This document shows, in pieces, positions 61,157-64,000 of a stretch of 64,000 nt of DNA. Source of the stretch: Rotaria sp. Silwood1 (lineage: Eukaryota; Rotifera; Eurotatoria; Philodinida; Philodinidae); contig CAJNOP010000062.1 in assembly GCA_905250075.1 (NCBI GenBank), positions 446,463 to 510,462 of the forward strand. The letters are read 5' to 3'. The notes below the pieces were generated by a model that searched no databases, was not told the origin of the DNA, and worked only from the letters and a program-made list of their open reading frames with translations. A program made the translations under genes and the position numbers. Position 1 is the stretch's first letter. Each line of letters starts with the position of its first letter.

Positions 61157-62704
61157 ATGATTTTACTATTTATTATATATATTATTTTCGGATGTATTTT
61201 TGCACTTGCTGCATTTATTTATTTTAAATTAGTTTATCCTCAAAAACGTTTATATAATATTTTTCGAGCACAAGGTATTCCTGGTGAACCATTTATTCCA
61301 TTGGTCGGTCAATTATTTGATATGATGCATGCTAGTAAAGAAAATAAAGGAGTAGAATATTTTTATGAACTTTCACAAAAAAATGGTGGTCGATTTTTAT
61401 TTGGTTTTGGTCCTCTAACACGTCTTGTACTTTTGGAAGCTGACTTGATAGCTGATGTATTAGGTAGAGTAAATGCTGAAAATTATCATAAACCATCTGA
61501 TCTTATCAATATTGTCAAACCAATTATTGGTGTTCATAATCTTTTAGTTAGTGAAGGGAAAGAACATGAACGAGCACGAAAAATGCTTAATCCAGCTTTT
61601 CATTTTATTAATTTACGATCAATGATACCAATTATGTCAAATGAAACAATAAAAGCAATTGATTCATTTCTATTAAAGTCTTTATCAAAAACTGAAATAG
61701 ATCTTGATAATGAACTTAGTGCATTGACTCTATCTATAATTGCATCGAGTGCATTTGGTCAAAGTTTTGAAACAATACCTCATGCAAAAGAAATTATATG
61801 TTATTCATTTAATGATGTTAAAGATATGGTTACTTATCGAACTCTTCATATGATAAATCAAGTTAAATTTCTTGCTGAATTACCATTTTGGGGTAAAAAT
61901 ATTATAGATAATGGTGCAAAACAATTAAATGAATTTGTTGATCAAACTATTGCTGATCGTCGAAGTAAAAAATCAATGAGTCTTTGTTCTGGTCAAGATA
62001 TTCTTGATCTTCTTTTGTCAGCTATTGATGATAAAGGAGAAGGATTTTCTGATCAACAAATAAAAGATGAAGCACTTACATTTGTACTTGCTGGTCATGA
62101 AACAACTGCAACTTTAATGACATGGGCTTTCTATATTTTAATGACACATAATGATGTTTTACAAGCATGTCGTGAAGAAGTTGATCGTGTTTTACCTAAT
62201 GGAACAATTCCGACGTATGAACATATGTCAAATCTTCAAGTCATCGAAGCTGTTCTTTATGAAACTCTACGTCTTTATCCACCAGCTTCATTTTTTGTTC
62301 GTGAATGTACGAAAGAACATGTTATTGGTAGTAATAGTGGAAAAGGTGAAATTCGTATTCCTGTTGGTGCTATGATCGTGATTCATGTTTATGCTCTTCA
62401 TCGTCGTGAAGAATATTGGCCACAAGCACTTAAATTTGATTATAAACGATGGATACGTGATCCATCAACAGGACTCAAACCAAAATTAGCTCATTCATAT
62501 GCTTATCTTCCATTTGCTGCCGGTCCACGAAATTGTATTGGACAAAATTTTGCAATACTTGAAGCTAAAGTTATGTTAGCTCTATTCGTACAACGTTGTG
62601 AATTTGAACTTGTATCAGGTCAAAATTTTGCACCTGAAATTGTAGGTGTTACAATCAAGCCTAAAAATGGATTATTAACTCGTGTTAAAAGAAGAAATTT
62701 GTAA
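61157..62704 (+). CDS. Cytochrome P450 monooxygenase, microsomal type (single exon)
   Basis: A 515-residue protein with an N-terminal ER anchor (MILLFIIYIIFGCIFALAAFIYF) and a Pro-rich hinge (GIPGEPFIPLVG). The oxygen-activating helix I motif is AGHETT (312-317), the helix K ExxR is E369-T-L-R372, and a PERF-like KRW follows. The heme loop FAAGPRNCIGQ has the cysteine ligand C460. The family uses NADPH-P450 reductase to oxidise lipids or xenobiotics. The sequence around LLVSEGKEHERARKMLNPAFH and the GHETT motif suggests the CYP3/CYP4-like microsomal clans, but I cannot place it further. The frame extends 11 codons upstream from a TTG; the ATG at 61157 is chosen because it begins the anchor. 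Absence of introns contrasts with the ELOVL and SK genes. Confidence 0.93.
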   Translation: MILLFIIYIIFGCIFALAAFIYFKLVYPQKRLYNIFRAQGIPGEPFIPLVGQLFDMMHASKENKGVEYFYELSQKNGGRFLFGFGPLTRLVLLEADLIADVLGRVNAENYHKPSDLINIVKPIIGVHNLLVSEGKEHERARKMLNPAFHFINLRSMIPIMSNETIKAIDSFLLKSLSKTEIDLDNELSALTLSIIASSAFGQSFETIPHAKEIICYSFNDVKDMVTYRTLHMINQVKFLAELPFWGKNIIDNGAKQLNEFVDQTIADRRSKKSMSLCSGQDILDLLLSAIDDKGEGFSDQQIKDEALTFVLAGHETTATLMTWAFYILMTHNDVLQACREEVDRVLPNGTIPTYEHMSNLQVIEAVLYETLRLYPPASFFVRECTKEHVIGSNSGKGEIRIPVGAMIVIHVYALHRREEYWPQALKFDYKRWIRDPSTGLKPKLAHSYAYLPFAAGPRNCIGQNFAILEAKVMLALFVQRCEFELVSGQNFAPEIVGVTIKPKNGLLTRVKRRNL

Positions 62705-64000
62705 ATTGCTTTTTGTTTTTGTTTAAAAATTTCATAAACAGTGCATAAATGTAATCTTCACTATTTTTTGTTCATGCATTAAACTAGACAAACGGTTGAT
62801 CTTCTGTGACTCTCAGCTTCAAACTCAACTCTTCGATTCTTACGATTTTGTAAAAAAAAACTCACAATTCTTTGAGAACCTTTAAAAAAAGGCTGAATAA
62901 TTTCAAATATTATACCAGTAACGTATGACTTATGTAGTGCCTCGAAATTGAGTAAATTTCGATTAATCGAAACAAGCGGAGCAGTTGAGAAAAGACGATT
63001 GTACATAATTTTTTTTTTCAATAGCCTACAAAGGTGCAAGATTGCAATAGCGAAATATAATAATATTTAAACTTTTTTCATTGTGAAAATTATGATCTAT
63101 GAACAATTGTATAATATTATTTCGTCATAATAAAACTATCATTTCTAACTGAGTATGGGGAGTGAATTCGACATTGTCTTAATCATCGAAAAGAGATGAT
63201 TCAATTCTCTGATCTTTCATTGAGCAACTAACACATATTTCATTTCAAGCGTTAAATTTTTCAAACATATCAGACACTTTACCCGAAACGTTTTAGTTTT
63301 TTGTTCATTCTTTCAATCAAAACAAGAGAAAGGGTAGAAATTGAAACTCAATGATTAACTCAGAAAGATGAAAATGACCTTATTGATAGACAAAAACCAT
63401 AAAAAATAAGCAAAGATTTCTATCTATAAAACTTGAAATGCATCCTTTATTGTATTGTGTGAACGAGTTTTATCAACAATATTCCAACACTTCACAATAC
63501 CCTGGATTACGCTGATCACGTTCGATTACAGTCACTCAAAAATCTATGCAAACAACATCGTTTTAACTGATTCCTAACAACGAATATTATGATCTTTAAC
63601 CAATATTCTTTGATGTCCGTCACTATCTTTATCAAAATTTAATCGATTATATTCGAAATTAAACAGAATAATCGATGAAAATTTGATTTTATTTCATTAT
63701 TGAGTATGATCTACTAATAATACATATGTGGCTAACAAAATCTATTTTAATGAATTAGTTCGTTAAACTTAATCAAAATAAGGTGTTTTTAATCGATTTT
63801 TTGTGACTATTGTCGGAGCATCAAATATAATCTCATCTTTTGACTATATCTTTTACATGAGATTCAGAAGTTTTTGCATTAGACTTGTCACGCTGATGAG
63901 TGCTCTAGTTTATTTTTTGTAACAACACGACGTATTCAGAAAATTACAAAAAAAAATACTTTAAAAAGTTCTATAAAATATTTTTTCTAACGTTCCAAGA
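62705..64000. other. 3' flank of the P450 gene to the window end
   Basis: AT-rich. A minus-strand 86-codon frame (62779-63039, first ATG at about 63006) shows somewhat mixed composition but no recognisable family. I see no repeat with matching ends and no RNA gene. Confidence 0.4.

Noticed and set aside
62779-63039. 86-codon minus-strand frame 3' of the P450 gene
   Set aside because: It begins with a non-ATG codon, has no family resemblance and lies in the P450 3' flank. It is kept only as a note because its composition is slightly better than chance.
1-64000. tRNA/rRNA genes, CRISPR arrays and telomeric repeats
   Set aside because: Looked for B-box-like GGTTCGANTCC strings, regular spaced repeats and short telomere-type tandem arrays by eye; none was seen. 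A covariance-model scan would be needed to exclude tRNAs firmly.

Overview
The window looks like a stretch of an AT-rich invertebrate nuclear genome, most plausibly a bdelloid rotifer (a Rotaria- or Adineta-like species). That placement is inference from four things: very A/T-ended codon use, tiny introns (about 50-90 bp) beside a few longer ones, the mix of gene families (animal SK channel, ELOVL elongase, P450, RTP-type zinc finger, intron-poor GPCRs, a mono-ADP-ribosyltransferase fused to leucine-rich repeats, a giant FG-GAP/VCBS repeat protein), and the many short inverted-repeat elements. Nothing here names the species. Two 100-N scaffold gaps are present (26936-27035 and 47915-48014).

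Layout. 1-124 (-): 5' end of a gene with an N-terminal hydrophobic segment that runs off the window. About 2034-2261 (-): a possible small acidic-tailed protein. 3634-4305 (-): two-exon RTP-like 3CxxC zinc-finger protein, with a composite transposon-like element just upstream. 9.2-10.2 kb: a 1-kb imperfect palindrome. 11575-12486 (+): single-exon class-A-like GPCR. 15810-18195 (+): secreted/type-I membrane glycoprotein with a mucin-like Thr tract. 21303-23302 (+): second GPCR, two exons. 23.4-34.2 kb: gene-poor, with several inverted-repeat elements including a 280-bp hAT-type MITE. 34282-39656 (+): type-II membrane protein with 28 FG-GAP/VCBS repeats. 42804-43784 (+): ELOVL fatty-acid elongase. 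44930-46792 (+): ART-LRR fusion, followed at 48925-49600 by a second LRR exon that carries a frameshift. 50.2-51.0 kb: a foldback element with a 208-bp hAT MITE nested in one arm. 53724-55425 (+): SK-type potassium channel, four exons. 61157-62704 (+): single-exon cytochrome P450. The rest shows no convincing gene.

The genes do not form an operon or one pathway. Several are surface, sensory or membrane proteins (two GPCRs, the mucin-like protein, the FG-GAP protein, the K+ channel), two are ER lipid/xenobiotic enzymes (ELOVL, P450), and one may be an immune-like or stress effector (ART-LRR). The strongest structural signal outside genes is the density of non-autonomous inverted-repeat elements: at least ten in 64 kb. 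Three carry perfect 8-bp target-site duplications typical of hAT transposition, and two of the ten are nested in others, so relative insertion ages can be read. Open reading frames starting with TTG/GTG were re-started at the first credible ATG (RTP-like, ELOVL, P450).
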